Assembly: GCA_036435485.1 (NCBI GenBank)
Contig: CM071596.1
Location: 61,739,001-61,803,000 of the forward strand
DNA: 64,000 nucleotides
Origin: Saposhnikovia divaricata
Lineage: Eukaryota > Streptophyta > Magnoliopsida > Apiales > Apiaceae
Direction of reading: 5' to 3'
In this document: positions 23,270 through 35,787 of the stretch, one piece after another
How the letters are laid out: each line of letters opens with the position of its first letter
Numbering within the stretch: position 1 is the stretch's first letter
Notes under the pieces: model-generated
Database searches by the model: none
What the model saw: the letters and a program-made list of their open reading frames with translations, nothing else
What the model was told of the DNA's origin: nothing
Made by a program: the position numbers and the translations under genes

Positions 23270-26000
23270 TTACGAATATCAATGATTAACTATCACGAGT
23301 ATAATCAATATACTTGAGTGAGGTGATCATCGGTATAGCGTAAGTAATAGTTAGTGCTAGGGGTTGTTCCCTTGGGCTTACGAACATCAATGATTGATTG
23401 TCACGTGTATCATTAAAATGCGTGAGAAATACGATCATTGGTGTAGCGTAAGTAGTAGTGTAATGTAAATCATTATGTGCTAGGTGCCGCATGTCTAGGC
23501 GGGTACTTTTCTTATTTGTTTACTTTTATGTTGCTGCAAGTTGAGGCAGCTTTATTTTTGCAAAAATAGGGTTAAATTGTATTTGAGGGGCAGTGCCCAT
23601 AGTCCGATAAACGAATACTACATGCCGAAATTTTCTAAAAATCCCCTGCAAATTTATTTAAAATCTATTTAAGTTATTTGATTTGGTGATTTGAAAGTAT
23701 ATGGTGATTTTCGAGAGTTGAGGTAAATATTATAGTTGATATGTATTGTTGTGAAGTGTTTGCCTAGATGGTATCTAAGTGTCGAGTAACCATATATGTT
23801 AAGTGTTTATTTGACTTGGGTGGCTATACTAAAGCTATATTATGAATATAATTATATATGTTTATATATGATACATGTATAAGCGTTATAGGACGCGCAT
23901 AGGTAGGATAGAGCAAACAATAAGGTTTTGCTTAAGTTAATATTGAAATAGCATTTGACCTTGTAAAGGTACGAATAGGAGACCTGGTCAAGATCATTGC
24001 GCGGGTAGATGGAAAGATGAACAGTAAGGAAAGTATGAAAGCCGACGGGTAATTGGCATGAAAGTGGATGAATTACGAAGTAAAAAAAAAGAAGTAAGGC
24101 CAAATGAAAGGCTAGCAGGTAAAGAAATGTCGTGAAACTGAGTTATGGATCGATGTTAAGGTCGAGAACTCCGTGAATCGAGGCAAGTGTTTGCTCTTCA
24201 CTTATCTTTCAAGTGATGCAATTCATTACTTTTGTCGTATAATGTAGTTTGGTCAAATGTGTTTAGAAATGATATACTTCCCAGTTAGCATGGAAATGTT
24301 TATTTTCCTACCCCTAATTTGAATACCAAGTTTTTTTTAAGAACCTTAAATATAATCTTTCCCGCTTAAATAATTTACTCAAGCTATGGCATTGGATTCC
24401 TCAACTGAATACTATTTCTTCTATTTTCTTCAAAAATGTTTAAAAGACGTTCTAAATAGAGAGAATCCAAGTTTAAAATTTCCACGAATACCTGTTAATA
24501 AAATTCTTGATTTTTCACATAATTACTCCAGTGGACCCCTTTATGAAAATGTTTCCTTCAAACTGATTTGCGACTAACTATCCTGAAATTATTTTACAAA
24601 TAATCGTTTAAACTACTTTAATCGTTTATGTCGGTTAAGCCTTGCAATGTGTTGACAATTTTATTAAAAGCGTAGTGCTTGCCTATGTTCTCGCTCTAGC
24701 GTAGAATTTCATATGTTGATAGTCTGGTTGCAATTTATATCTCTTATCGTTGCCCAAGTCGATTTACTCTTTAATCAAGTTAATGACAATGTTCCTCAAT
24801 ACTCATATCTATCTTGTTGATACCTATTCGAATTAATGTTCTTTATATTCCCTGTTCCATTCATTATCGAACTTGTCGATATCCGTTGAATATTTTGATT
24901 AGTCATTTATCACCCTGTATTGTATCGAACTTATCGATGCTAGAAGATATTGTGGTTTCCTTATTGAATCTTAATTACAAGTTATTGTTGTTCTGGAACG
25001 TGAGTTTTCCAGTTGTTGGTTGGCAAAGGTTGTCGATTGTTCCGACACCTAGTGTGGATGATTTAGAATTGGAAATGTTTTTAAAAGTGGCCCTTGGGGC
25101 GTTAAACCCTTCGGGGTAAGACCAGATTCGTGGTCAGATGTTAAGGCCAATGTGTGCCATGGATCCAATTAAGGACATTGCAGTGTGCGTTTGTCCGGGG
25201 TTAGTGCGTGACTGATCAGCAGCCTAACCTTGATGTTTTTTTTAAATAAATAAAAATTCCAATTCTAATCTATACTCTGAAATTGAGATGTTTAGTTCTT
25301 GACTCCTTGGAAGTCTGTTTTAATAATATTTCGATATCAGAACTCTTGTCAGTTCTAGTTCTAGATGCACCTTATGAAGGGAGGATTATTGGCCCTCGTG
25401 GCAATCGAAAAGTCGATATAACTGATTCTTCATAGAATGAGATGAAACTCTTTTTTTTATCAGAATTGTCATCGTTATTGAAATTGTTATCACTATTTAC
25501 ACTTGTTGAGCATTGTTGGCTCACTCTTGCTTTTGTTTACTTCTCCAGTGGTTAGAGACAATCAGAGAACCTAGTGGCCAGTTGGTATTGCTCTATAGAC
25601 AGCGAGAGGAGACATTCGAGTTATGGACTTTTTAAATAATGGATTGGGAATTGTCAAGGTTGGTTATGTAGTTAGACAGTGATTTGTCTATTCGTAAAAA
25701 TTGTATAACACTTTATATTCTGAGGTTGGATTGTAATAGTAATTTCGATAGTTTGTTTCATACCATGACCTGTAAGAGATCTTGGTTTAAGGGGTTTTTA
25801 AACTCTGTTTTCGAAAATTCGTAGTAAATTGATCGTATGTCCCAAATTTCTGAGCCATACCATTCTGAAAAGCTCTTTTCAAAATCTACAATTCTTATTT
25901 ACAGTCCAGTTTCGAATTATGTGATCTTAGTACTCTAAACTTGGAAATACTAGAAAAATCCTAATCTGACTCTGTTTTAACAGCTCACTATTTAATTGTT
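23270..26000 (+). repeat. Truncated, diverged LTR in plus orientation
   Basis: From 23270 the sequence follows the plus LTR from its position 33654 onward, with shared TTACGAATATC, GCATGTCTAGGCGGGTA and ATAGTCCGATAAACGAATAC. Near 25034 it shares GTCGATTGTTCCGACACCT, and at 25180-25235 GTGCGTTTGTCCGGG and GACTGATCAGCAGCCTAACC. It is about 700 bp longer than the reference over that span, so it belongs to an older or different subfamily. The 5' part is missing. The right border is approximate and no primer site was found after it. Confidence 0.65.
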
Positions 26001-29000
26001 TTAGAATGCATTACTTATCCAATTTTAACGAGCCTTATCATTCTGGAAAGGGTCTCGAGATTTTCTTCAACTTTTGTGTTCTGTACTTTTTAAGTTAAGC
26101 TTGTCTTGATGGAGTAAATTGAGTTGCAAACAGAACAGATCATTTAGGTTTCAAGTGTGTCAATGGTAATGACATTGTATTTGGTTCTAATGAAAGTTAT
26201 ATATGCATACTTGTTATTGTACGAGTCGAATACTTGAATTTGATTGTAAACATTGATTTAAGTGTAAGATGTATTGTGTAATTGATTCAAATTGTAATTG
26301 TTAATTGCTAAGTGCCAATTGTTATAGTTGCATAATGTGTGATTATATGAGTTGGTCAGTTTGTAAATGTCTACGTGCAACGTGCTATAAGTGGAGTTAC
26401 AGTATTTTTGGGGTGTCGTTAATATTCAGGTTTAATGACTATTAGTGGTTAATTATTAATTGTCGTAAAATATTGGGAGTTTAGGTGGCAAACAGATTAG
26501 GAGGGTTAGGGTACGAGTATAAGATAGGAGTCGGGTAGGACGGTTTAGGGTAAGGATCGCGTTAGGATACTTCGGCAATCGTCGCGACGTTAATCGGTCT
26601 TTCAGCAAATCGCGCGAGTAGAAGTTCGAATCGTTTAAGGATTGAGCTATTAGCAAAACAGCGAACCTGAAGTGGCATAAGCTAAGTGGGCAGCTGGTGC
26701 TATCAGTCCGGGGGACGTTATCTCGAGATTTTGCGTAGAATCTAGAACTTTCTACGATATTAGTTTCGATGTGAATGTTTCGGAGATAGTGCGAGAAGGT
26801 TAAGAATGCGAAGTGAGAAGCGATTATTAGCAAGAATTGGAAGTTAAGCGTAGCTGTGAGCCCTTAATCGTTGATTCCGTTCAGTTTATTGTGACGGTCA
26901 AATCGAGAATGAATTGAGATCTTCCTCTTTATTCAACTCATTATTGTCAGGCCGGTTTGGCAGCTAAGTATAGTAGTGCTTAGTCGACAAGAGTAAGACT
27001 GAATAATTAAGAATTTCTTAAATGTTTGCCTAATCAGTAGTTGATGCTACAGTTGAAAAGTCTAATACCCATCAATTGATGATGAGTTTCGTACATCAAA
27101 TTTATTCGAATTCAATTCCATTCTTTTAGAAATATTTATATTTCCAGATGATACTTGATTCATCTTTACAGAAAGATTTTTGAAACTCTTGAATCCTTTC
27201 CATTATCATGAATACTGATTTTCTGTGTTCCAGCTGAGATGAACAACCTATGCAGATAGGGGATTCAGGGACATCTTATCTTTGTGATAGAAGTCCAGTG
27301 GGACGCCACTGATTGTGTTTGTCATGAAAAGTACTAAGGACTGGCCATCCTTATGTACTATGGTGGTTAACCAAGTGACAAATGCAACCTGAAAATAGTT
27401 CAAAGATCATATTGATCTCTCGACTGAATTCCTTTCAAAAAGTTTTGTCAAACAAACTCAGTATATATTCATATTGATACCCCATTCATTTCGTTGACCT
27501 CCTTTGTCGGAGAGGTGATGATTTCAAAATTTCTAATGATAATGGGATATGAAGTTAGACGCGACGACGTCTTAAGTGATGTAACTACAGTTATGCTGAC
27601 GAAGAACTGGTTATGTAAGTTCAAGAATTTGGTGGTTAAGACGGATGTGTTATGCCAAATTGGAATAAGTACCGATTCGCAAAACCATGAACAAGGATTG
27701 AGGCTAATGAGAGTTGGAGAAAGGAAAAAGGGGCAGTAAATAAGAACCCATGGTTGTAAATGTTGTTAGAGGGCGAAAAGAGAATGGAAACGGAGATATT
27801 GGATATAAGTTGTACAAGGCTGAAGCAAGATTATTTGTAAACATCTTTGGTATGGCAGAAGTAGTAAACATAATGTCATCAGATTTTGAATTTTTGAATC
27901 TGTCTTTAGACGTAAGATTTTTTTTTTTAAAAAAAAGATGACTTATATAAATAGAATAAAGTAGAATGAATAGGTTTGTAAGAATTAACAAGAAGAACCA
28001 AGACTGAATGAGGGGTAAGGTGAATACGTGGAGTAAATGACTTATGCAAGCCAGTGTAGCAAGTCACGATTATCAAGGATGGTGGAAAGTTAATCAAGAT
28101 GAAATAAAATGTCAGTATGGTGGAAGGCAGAGAAACCAGAGAGTTTCCAGAAGTGATTAAATGAGAAGACATGCAGGATTTAGTTATGAAAAGAATGTGG
28201 AATCCCGAAGATGTGGAATTAGAAGAGAGAAGGGCACCGTAGTGCCTATAGAAAGAAAATTTGCAGTAATTAACGAGATCCCATGGTCAGAAGGTAAGAT
28301 TTCGGGAGTATGATCCCTAGAGATTTTATTAAGATAAATGTGGGAAGTTGTGGCTGTAATCAGAAGGGTAGTGTGGTAACAAGAAGCAGATGTTGAAATC
28401 TTAATGATCAGTCAGATCAAGAAATAGTTACATCGAAGCATATTCCATTGAATAAGATTTAAAACGACATTCGGACAAAGAAGTTAATATGATCGTGGAT
28501 CACATGACAAGATGATCGAAGATTCAGAAAGCGTATGCAAATCAATTGAGAGTGATTTTAAGAGTTTACAAAAAAAAAAAAGGAAGAAAATTTTGCATAA
28601 GAGTTCTAGTGTGAATTTCGAATGTTATGATTCTGTGGTTTATTATAGTGATGTTAAAAGATGGAGTTGTAATGGGAAGAGTCAAATTCGAGGACTCGCC
28701 AAGTATGCAAAGTTATGATTTGGAAGGAACTCTGAGGATGCAAGACAGTGAAGTCGTAAGGAAGTTTTAAATATGTTGTACCATAAGGAATTAGGTCGAA
28801 GCCAAGGTCATGGTTTGCTAATTGATTTTTTAAAAAAAATTTCAAAGATATTTTGGTTCAAAAAGCTTTTTGATTAAAACCCTATTCTTTTATATGATTT
28901 TCTAAAATATCCTTCAAAAGGATTTTCAGTTGGTTCAAATGGTTTTTAAATTGTTTTAAATCAACAAAATATTTGAGGCTTTCTTTCGAATGTTTTAGCA

Positions 29001-30188
29001 AACCGATGTTGTAAGAAGGTAGAATTGAGCGTTTAACCGAATGATGGTTGGCGCGAATGCCATGCTGTAAGAGTTGATCGAGTTGACTGCGTTCAAAATG
29101 TGATTGGGAATAGGTGATATAAGGTTAAATTTATAAATCGGTTACTCAGTAAAACAATGAGATGAAGAATGGATAGAAGTTTCCGAGTATTCCCTTCTCA
29201 AGTAACATTGCACGTGAAAGAGGAGTGAGAATGATTGAGGATTTCTTGATATTCTTTTCTCAAAATTTTAGTTGAGTAATGTCCGTTTTAAGAGATGTAA
29301 ATAAGTGGTGATGCGTATTAAATTGATGATTCATGTTGATACAGGCGGGAGCTCGTTGGAAATTGTTGAAGAATTGTTTTATGATTAGTATCGAGGGAAG
29401 CTCTGACCTCGGGAGAATTAGTAATAAATTGGATATTTCAATCTTGTTCTTGTATTGAGTGAAGTCACAGTCAAGGTGACGGGTGTATTAGTTTTCAAAA
29501 GCTGCAAATAATCAAGGCTATATTTTAAAATATTTTGCAAACCAGAATATTTTATAAGAGTGAGAATCGAGTTGTTAAATAAATTATGCTTGTTGTGCAC
29601 CTAAGGATGTACGTGTTGATTGTAGTATCTGATCGCAAGGATGCGACTGAGAATGGATGAAATGATGATAAGGTTCTCAAATTGGGTACTCGGTAAGAAT
29701 ATGGGATTAAAGACAAGAAGAAACTTTTAATTATTCCCTTCTCGATCGGCATAGTACTTGAAAGCGGAGTGGAAGCGATCAGAGAATTTCTGGAGATTCT
29801 TTCTCGAAGTTCTATTTAAAATCGTGTGGTTATAAGTAAAGCGTGGTAATGATACCAAGCGTAGATCGTGGTAAATTTAGGCAAAATGCACGACAGTGTT
29901 ATTGCGAAAGGTTTGCGTGGTAGTATAGTTTTGACGCAGAGTATAGTTCATCATGTGAGAAAGTTATATTAATTGTCGGGGAAAGATATTCGTTTCCGTG
30001 AGTTAAACAACTAGAGTTAAAAAGACTCGGAAGTCAAAGTTTAAGGTTATTTCGGAATTGGAGGGCTCGCGGAATGAGCTTATTAAAGTTTGAGTTGATA
30101 TGATGGAATCCTAGAGGTTGAAAGGTACAACCTGGGAGTGGAAGTAGGATGCGGTGTCCTTAGCGTTGATTCTGAGGACAGAATCCTG
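26001..30188 (+). other. Non-coding internal region of the plus element
   Basis: It is AT-rich, with only short frames that show no gag, protease, RT or integrase motif. It shares landmarks with the minus internal region around 27235-27340. Its right end carries GAGGACAGAATCCTGTTAAG leading into the polypurine tract. Confidence 0.55.
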
Positions 30189-30203
30189 TTAAGGGGGGAA
30201 GGA
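30189..30203 (+). other. Polypurine tract of the plus element
   Basis: TTAAGGGGGGAAGGA lies directly before the LTR start at 30204. Confidence 0.75.
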
Positions 30204-31134
30204 TATAACGCCCTAGAAAATTTCGAATTTCGAATTATTTATTTATTATAAATTATGAATTTTATTATGTGAGTATTGTTGTAAAGGTGAAACGTATGTG
30301 AAAATTTTGCTTATGTGCTTATATGATGATTTGGATAAGTGGTGAAGGCTAGTATATTTTTATTTTTATTTTTGAGGATTTAAGTATATTTAAATCATGT
30401 ATTTTTGATCCTCTGTAAATTTTATAAAATTATCGAAGGGCTTAAAAATCATGAAATCTTTTGTAAAATTATCTTTATATATTTATTGAGTTTTTAAAAT
30501 CGTTGGGTGAATTAATTTGGATGTTCAGTATTTTAAAATGATTTTAAGAGTTTTATTGTATTTAAAGGATCAAAACTTGTAAAATTCATATTTAATTCGT
30601 TTTTGGTCCGAAAAATATTTTAAAAATATGTGGGTGCTCATAATTTTATATTCTTTATTTTTAAAAATGAAAAGTTTAATATTCACAACTTTCTATTTAA
30701 TTTCGATTTATAAGGATCGTTTAGTAGTTTTATAAGCGAATAAGAAGTGTTGTAATTGGGCCCGGAATGAATTGTAGTAGTAATATAGGGTATTGGGCCT
30801 AAGCCCATTAGTTACAAACCAAACACAGTCGAGAACATTCCAGAGAGTCGGGGGAAAGAAAGAAAAAGAGGGAAGAAAAGAAAAGGGGAAGAAGAAGAAG
30901 AGAGTTTGGGGATGGAATTGAGAGAGATGTGTGTATACATATACATATATATATAAACGTGTGTGTGTAAGTAATTCGTGGGTACTGTGATGGAAGAGAG
31001 GAAGGAGAGGGCAGAGGTCGGCGTCGGGGCGGCGGCAGGTGGCGGCTCCGGAGAACGCGTCGACGACGAGGGGACAGAGACATGGTGGTGGCATCAGGCG
31101 CACGCAACAGTGGAGAAGAGGGGGAAGCAGTGGT

Positions 31135-31137
<3 letters not shown>

Positions 31138-31199
<62 letters not shown>
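31138..31199 (+). repeat. (GA)n microsatellite, about 31 units
   Basis: Uninterrupted GA run inside the chimeric LTR, next to a GC-rich patch at 31015-31090. Confidence 0.98.
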
Positions 31200-31203
<4 letters not shown>

Positions 31204-32574
31204 TTCTTGAAATTTTGGGAAAAATTAGAAATCGGAAGAGGTAAAAATTTTAAACTTTATTTATTTATTTACTTCGTTTTATTTTCCGATGTAAATTGTT
31301 TAAATTGCATATTAGAATAAATTGTGTCAATTGTTGTAAATAAAGTAGAGTTAATTGTGATACAATTGATTTAATTTTCGTAGTTTAAACCGGGAAGTTA
31401 TAATTGTTAATTAATTGTGAATTTGATTATAATTGTGGGGATTCATTTCGAGTTCGATAATATGTTATGGTGATTGTTGTTGCTAATTATTGTTATTGTG
31501 TAAGTATTTGTGTATGCTAATTTAAAAGCGATATAATGATTTTCGGAGTTCACTTGTAACTAGTTAATATGATTCAAGTAATAAAATCGGTGGTATGCAT
31601 AATCTACTTGATTTATATGTACTAATAGTCGTATGTTGGCTTTCGGATGTCAATGTTACACTTTGAGTTTATATTGAGTAGTGAATTGTAAATCGTAAGT
31701 TATAAGTATAAGTTGTAATTGTGTTGTGGATTCGAATTGTTAATGATAATTAGCATGTTTAAAGAATTGTTAAGTGTTTACTAAATTACTCTGATAATTG
31801 TTAGTAATTATCATATATGTTATATGATCAGTAAATTGTATGTTGGATTTGGAGTGACAATTATACTTGTTGAATCGCCATTTGTGGATATGGGTTTTTA
31901 GGATAAAAGAAGTTATATGTACATTTTGATTGGATTGTGATATATGTCCGTATTATGAAACAATCTCCTGATTGTATAGTTTTCAAAGGTAATCTATAGT
32001 AAAGTTAAACTGTTATTTAATTTTCTTTATGTGTTTATCTGCGAGGAGTTGCAACGAGATCACAAGTCTTAAATGTTGGATGTTTTGGTATTTTAAAATG
32101 ATTTTAAGAGTTTTATTGTATTTAAAAGATCAAAACTTTGAAAATTCATATTTAATTCATTTTTGATCCGAAAAATATTTTAAAAATATGTGGGTGTTCG
32201 TAATTTTATATTCTTTATTTTAAAAATGAAAAGTTTAAATTTCTGAATATTTTATTTAATAAGGATTTGTAGTAGTCAATTATTGATATTTTAAGTGGGC
32301 CGGAAGTGTTAGTAGTGTTATAAAGTATGTTGGGCCAAGCCCAATTAAAAGAGAGCAGTAGTAGTTTCTGGAAAGGTCGGGGGGAAGGAGTAAAAACGCA
32401 GAAGAGAGAAATGAGAGAGGAAGAGAAAGAAAAGAAAGAGAGAAAAAGAAAAGAGAAGAGAAGAATTGAGAGAGATTAAAAGAGATTGGGGGAGATGAGT
32501 GATACATACACCTATACATATAAAACGTGGGGGTGTGTGTATGATTTTTTTTGTGTGCGCTGGTGGGTGTTGCA

Positions 32575-32700
32575 GCAAGGTAGTAGAGGAGGTTGCGCGG
32601 GGAGGGGAGGCGCGGCGGCGCGCCGGCAAGCAGTGGCGGCCGGAGCTCGGTGGTGCAGGCGAGGAGGCAGCAGCTGGGGCGAAGGAAAGGCCAGTGGTGG
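32575..32700. other. GC-rich island inside the LTR
   Basis: About 125 bases with many CpG and GGCGGC-type blocks in an otherwise AT-rich LTR, followed at once by a (GA)n run. The inverted copy is at about 20085-20205 and a diverged copy at 31015-31090. It resembles a 5' UTR or promoter-proximal region. Frames through it are short, shift between copies and are not believed to encode protein. Confidence 0.6.
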
Positions 32701-32717
32701 TGATGTTGGTTGTTGAT

Positions 32718-32721
<4 letters not shown>

Positions 32722-32773
<52 letters not shown>
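32722..32773 (+). repeat. (GA)n microsatellite, about 26 units
   Basis: Second GA run, in the near-identical LTR half. The inverted partner at 20046-20061 has only about 8 units and accounts for most of the length difference between the two LTR copies. Confidence 0.98.
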
Positions 32774-32776
<3 letters not shown>

Positions 32777-33649
32777 GAAGAGATTGGGAGAGAGATGGAG
32801 ATGGGTTGTATGCGAATCGAACCCGAACCCGAATGGTATATTTTCGTATCTTAATTATGTAATTGTTGTCATTTAATTCGAGTTAATTGTGAGTATATTG
32901 TTGATGGTAGTAATTTAATTATGTAATTAGTATTGTTGTGGTTTAATTAGTGATGAAATTGCGTATATGTTGATTTTTCGTAATTGAATTAAAGTGGTAA
33001 ATTGTGGATATTACTATGTTTTTGTGAATTAAATTGGAGATTAGAGTTGTTTATTATTATTATTTGTCAATTAAATGGTGAGTTAATTGTTAATTCTCGC
33101 AGGTAGATTAATATTTTAAAATATGGGTATTGTTTTAATTTCCATAAGTTAATTTGGAGAGTTAAGTTGCAAATTATGATTGTGGAGGACTAATTGCAAG
33201 TCCGAGTAAATGTTTGTGTTTAACAACGACTAGTTGTTAAATGTTAAGTGCTAAATGCCTTAATTGACAATTACTTGGTGATGGGTTATATGTGACTAAT
33301 TGATGGTCGGTTATCAGTCATTAGTGCTTGGGATTTAAATGATTTTGATTAAGTGATTTTGATTAAGTAATTATATAATTGCCTAAGATGAATATTTGTA
33401 TAAATGTTCAGTAATGGTTTCTGAGAAATACCAATGACCCTAGAGGCTATGTGGTTTGTTTTAATTTAATTTTCGAATATAATTTATAGTAGAGTTAAAC
33501 TGTTATTTATTTCTCGTTACATGTTGAGGTGCCGCATGTCTGGGCGGGTAATTGTCTTTATGTGTTTATCTGCGAGGAGTTGTAATGAGATCACAGGTCT
33601 TAAATGTCAATATTTAACGACTTGTGTAATTCTCTGCAACTAGTTCCTC

Positions 33650-33865
33650 GGGCTTACGAATATCCATGATTTGCTATCACGAGTATAATTAATATACTTG
33701 AGTGGTGTGATCATCGATATAGCGTAAGTAATAGTTAGTGCTAGGGGTTGTTCCCTAGGGCTTACGAACATCAATGATTGATTGTCACGTGTATCATTAA
33801 AATGCGTGAGAAATACGATCATTGGTGTAGCGTAAGTAGTAGTGTTAATATAGATCATTATGTGC
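33650..33865 (+). repeat. Two-unit tandem repeat in the LTR (about 108 bp each)
   Basis: Two adjacent diverged units start GGGCTTACGAA and end near GCGTAAGTA. Corresponding tandem pairs occur at 18961-19175 and 23270-23480. Confidence 0.65.
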
Positions 33866-35564
33866 TATGTGCCGCATGTCAGGGCGGATACTTTCTTATG
33901 TGTTTATTTTATGTTGTTGCAAGTTGAGGCAGCTTTATTTTTGCTAAAACAGGGTTGTATTGTATTTGTGGGGCTGTGCCCATAGTCCGATAAACGAATA
34001 CTTCATGCCGAAATTTTCTGAAAATCCCCTGCAATTAATTATATTTAATTTATTAATTTCCGTGGTCTAGAGGCATGAAGTTGATGTTAACTGTTTATGT
34101 GTATATGTGTTAAGTGGTTGATTTGAGGATTAATTGTTGTCTCGAGGATTTATATGCTAAGTTAAGTATTAAAAATGGTATTGAGAATCAATGATGCTTT
34201 GAGGATTAATTATATATTAAATTGGTTTAAGTCTATTAAATGGATATAAATGTGTTATGTGCATTAAGTGGTATTAGAATAGTTATCTATGGGGAAGACG
34301 CCTATAGTTTTCCTTTAAGTAACTTAGTAGTAACTCTGAGTCGGGACTACTCAAGATACGAGGCTGGACTGACACGTACGCGTAACTATTGCAGTCGTTA
34401 AAGCATGATAAGGTTGAAGCGGTGTATATCAAATAGGAAAGATCGGGGCATCATGTAAAGTCCATGGAATTACTTGGGCGGAATGCTGAGAATACGTTGC
34501 GTTCTTCTGCATTATGCTAAGGACCAGAGGCAAGTTATTATGCATGCTCTATTGTTCAGAGCATTTGTATTTTGAAATATATGATGTTTGAGAATCCAAT
34601 TTGAATTCATATTGCAAGTTTCTAAACTTGTACTTCTTTATCAAAACCAGATTTGAGTTGGACTCTTTGCTGTTATTAGTTACGTTATTATTCTGGAATG
34701 TGAATTTCTAGATTTGCTGATTTTTAGAGGTTGTCGATTGTTCCGACACCTGAAACGTTAGATATAGGATTGGACTGTTAGTTTTTTAAAAATGTGGACC
34801 GTAAGGGTCGGACCAGATTCGTAGTCAGAATTATTAAGGCCAATGTGTGCCATGGATCCATTAAGGACATTGCTGTGTGCGTTTGTCCGGGTTAGTGCAT
34901 GACTGATCAGCAGCCTAACCTAATTGTTTTACAAAAATTATATAATAGTCCAATTCTATTCCAGTCACTGCATTGATATTTCTTGAACTTTGATTACCTT
35001 TGAGTTCTTCTTTCTAGTTACCACGGAAATGGATTTTACATATCAGTTCTGCCATTGTTGCAATCATTTAATTATACAAATATATACTTGCTGAGAAATT
35101 TTTTCGCTCATACTTGCTTGTTTTAAATATTAACCTTTCAGAGGAAGGTAGACGGATGAGGCTTACCTGCACAGCTTGGAAGAAGCAGGCAACATGACTT
35201 GTGAAGATGATTTGATCCAGAAATTTTATAGCTGGAGTAAATTATTGTGCATATATATTGAGGTGTATTGTAAGTAATACTTTATTTATATAATATTAGT
35301 TGCTAGTATACTTCTCATAGAAGATTATACTAGTATAAGTTGTAAGATAGGGTGATGTAATTAGATGGATAGTGAGAATGTAATATTTAATTCTCGTTTC
35401 CAGCCCTATAGCCTAGAAGATGCTGGTGGTTTGAAAGTTAAAATGATGTAATTCATTTATTAAATGATTTCATATGGATTAAAAATTGTTAAAAAAATTT
35501 AGTTGTTAAATAAAATAAGTGAATTAGTGTGATTAATCAAATGTGTGAAATTGGGGGTGTTACA

Positions 35565-35569
35565 AAGAA
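35565..35569. repeat. Target-site duplication AAGAA (right)
   Basis: It is directly outside the LTR end GGGTGTTACA at 35564 and equals the left copy. Confidence 0.75.
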
Positions 35570-35630
35570 GGTGGCGAAGGAGCTCCTAGTGAGGGATGGC
35601 GCTGCAAGGTCCTCTTCTAACTGCGTTTGA
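35565..35630 (+). pseudogene. Right half of the interrupted exon
   Basis: This stretch begins with the second AAGAA copy. In frame with the left half it reads VAKELLVRDGAARSSSNCV before TGA at 35628-35630. Its codon use is more GC-rich than the flanking AT sequence, as for a coding remnant. Function unknown. Confidence 0.35.
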
Positions 35631-35787
35631 GACATCATGTTTCTTTATTTGTTAATAATTTAGTTTCTCTCTCATTTGTCTGTCTGTAATATGAACTCGA
35701 CCCGAGGTGCAAATGTTGTTCACCTCACCACCTAATTTAAATATTTAATAAGTTTAGCCTAAATCAAAATTAACTCTGCCCCACTAT

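Larger units (their letters stand above)
17250..35564. mobile_element. Composite large non-coding LTR element with inverted outer LTRs
   Basis: The order is LTR(minus) 17250-21032, internal(minus) 21033-23260, LTR fragment(plus) from 23270, internal(plus) to 30203, and chimeric LTR(plus) 30204-35564. The outermost ends are both LTR 3' ends (TGTAACACCCCC at the left, its complement at the right) and are bounded by AAGAA. No gag or pol frame is present. It therefore resembles a LARD (large retrotransposon derivative). The Met-tRNA primer site and GGAATCC..TTAAGGGGGG tract suggest a Del/Tekay-like Gypsy parent, by inference only. Confidence 0.7.
30204..35564 (+). repeat. Chimeric 5.4-kb LTR, plus orientation
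   Basis: It begins TATAACGCCCTAG (expected TG changed to TA) and ends GGGGGTGTTACA. Positions 30204-32078 are a diverged LTR subfamily running from the LTR start to a point equivalent to about 33608. At 32079 the sequence jumps back to the LTR early region and continues as a near-identical copy of the left LTR to 35564. Thus 30.5-32.08 kb and 32.09-33.6 kb are diverged direct repeats. Confidence 0.75.

Noticed and set aside
31138..32773. Regular repeats that could be mistaken for a CRISPR-like array
   Set aside because: They are GA microsatellites and tandem LTR sequence in a plant genome, with no spacer structure.
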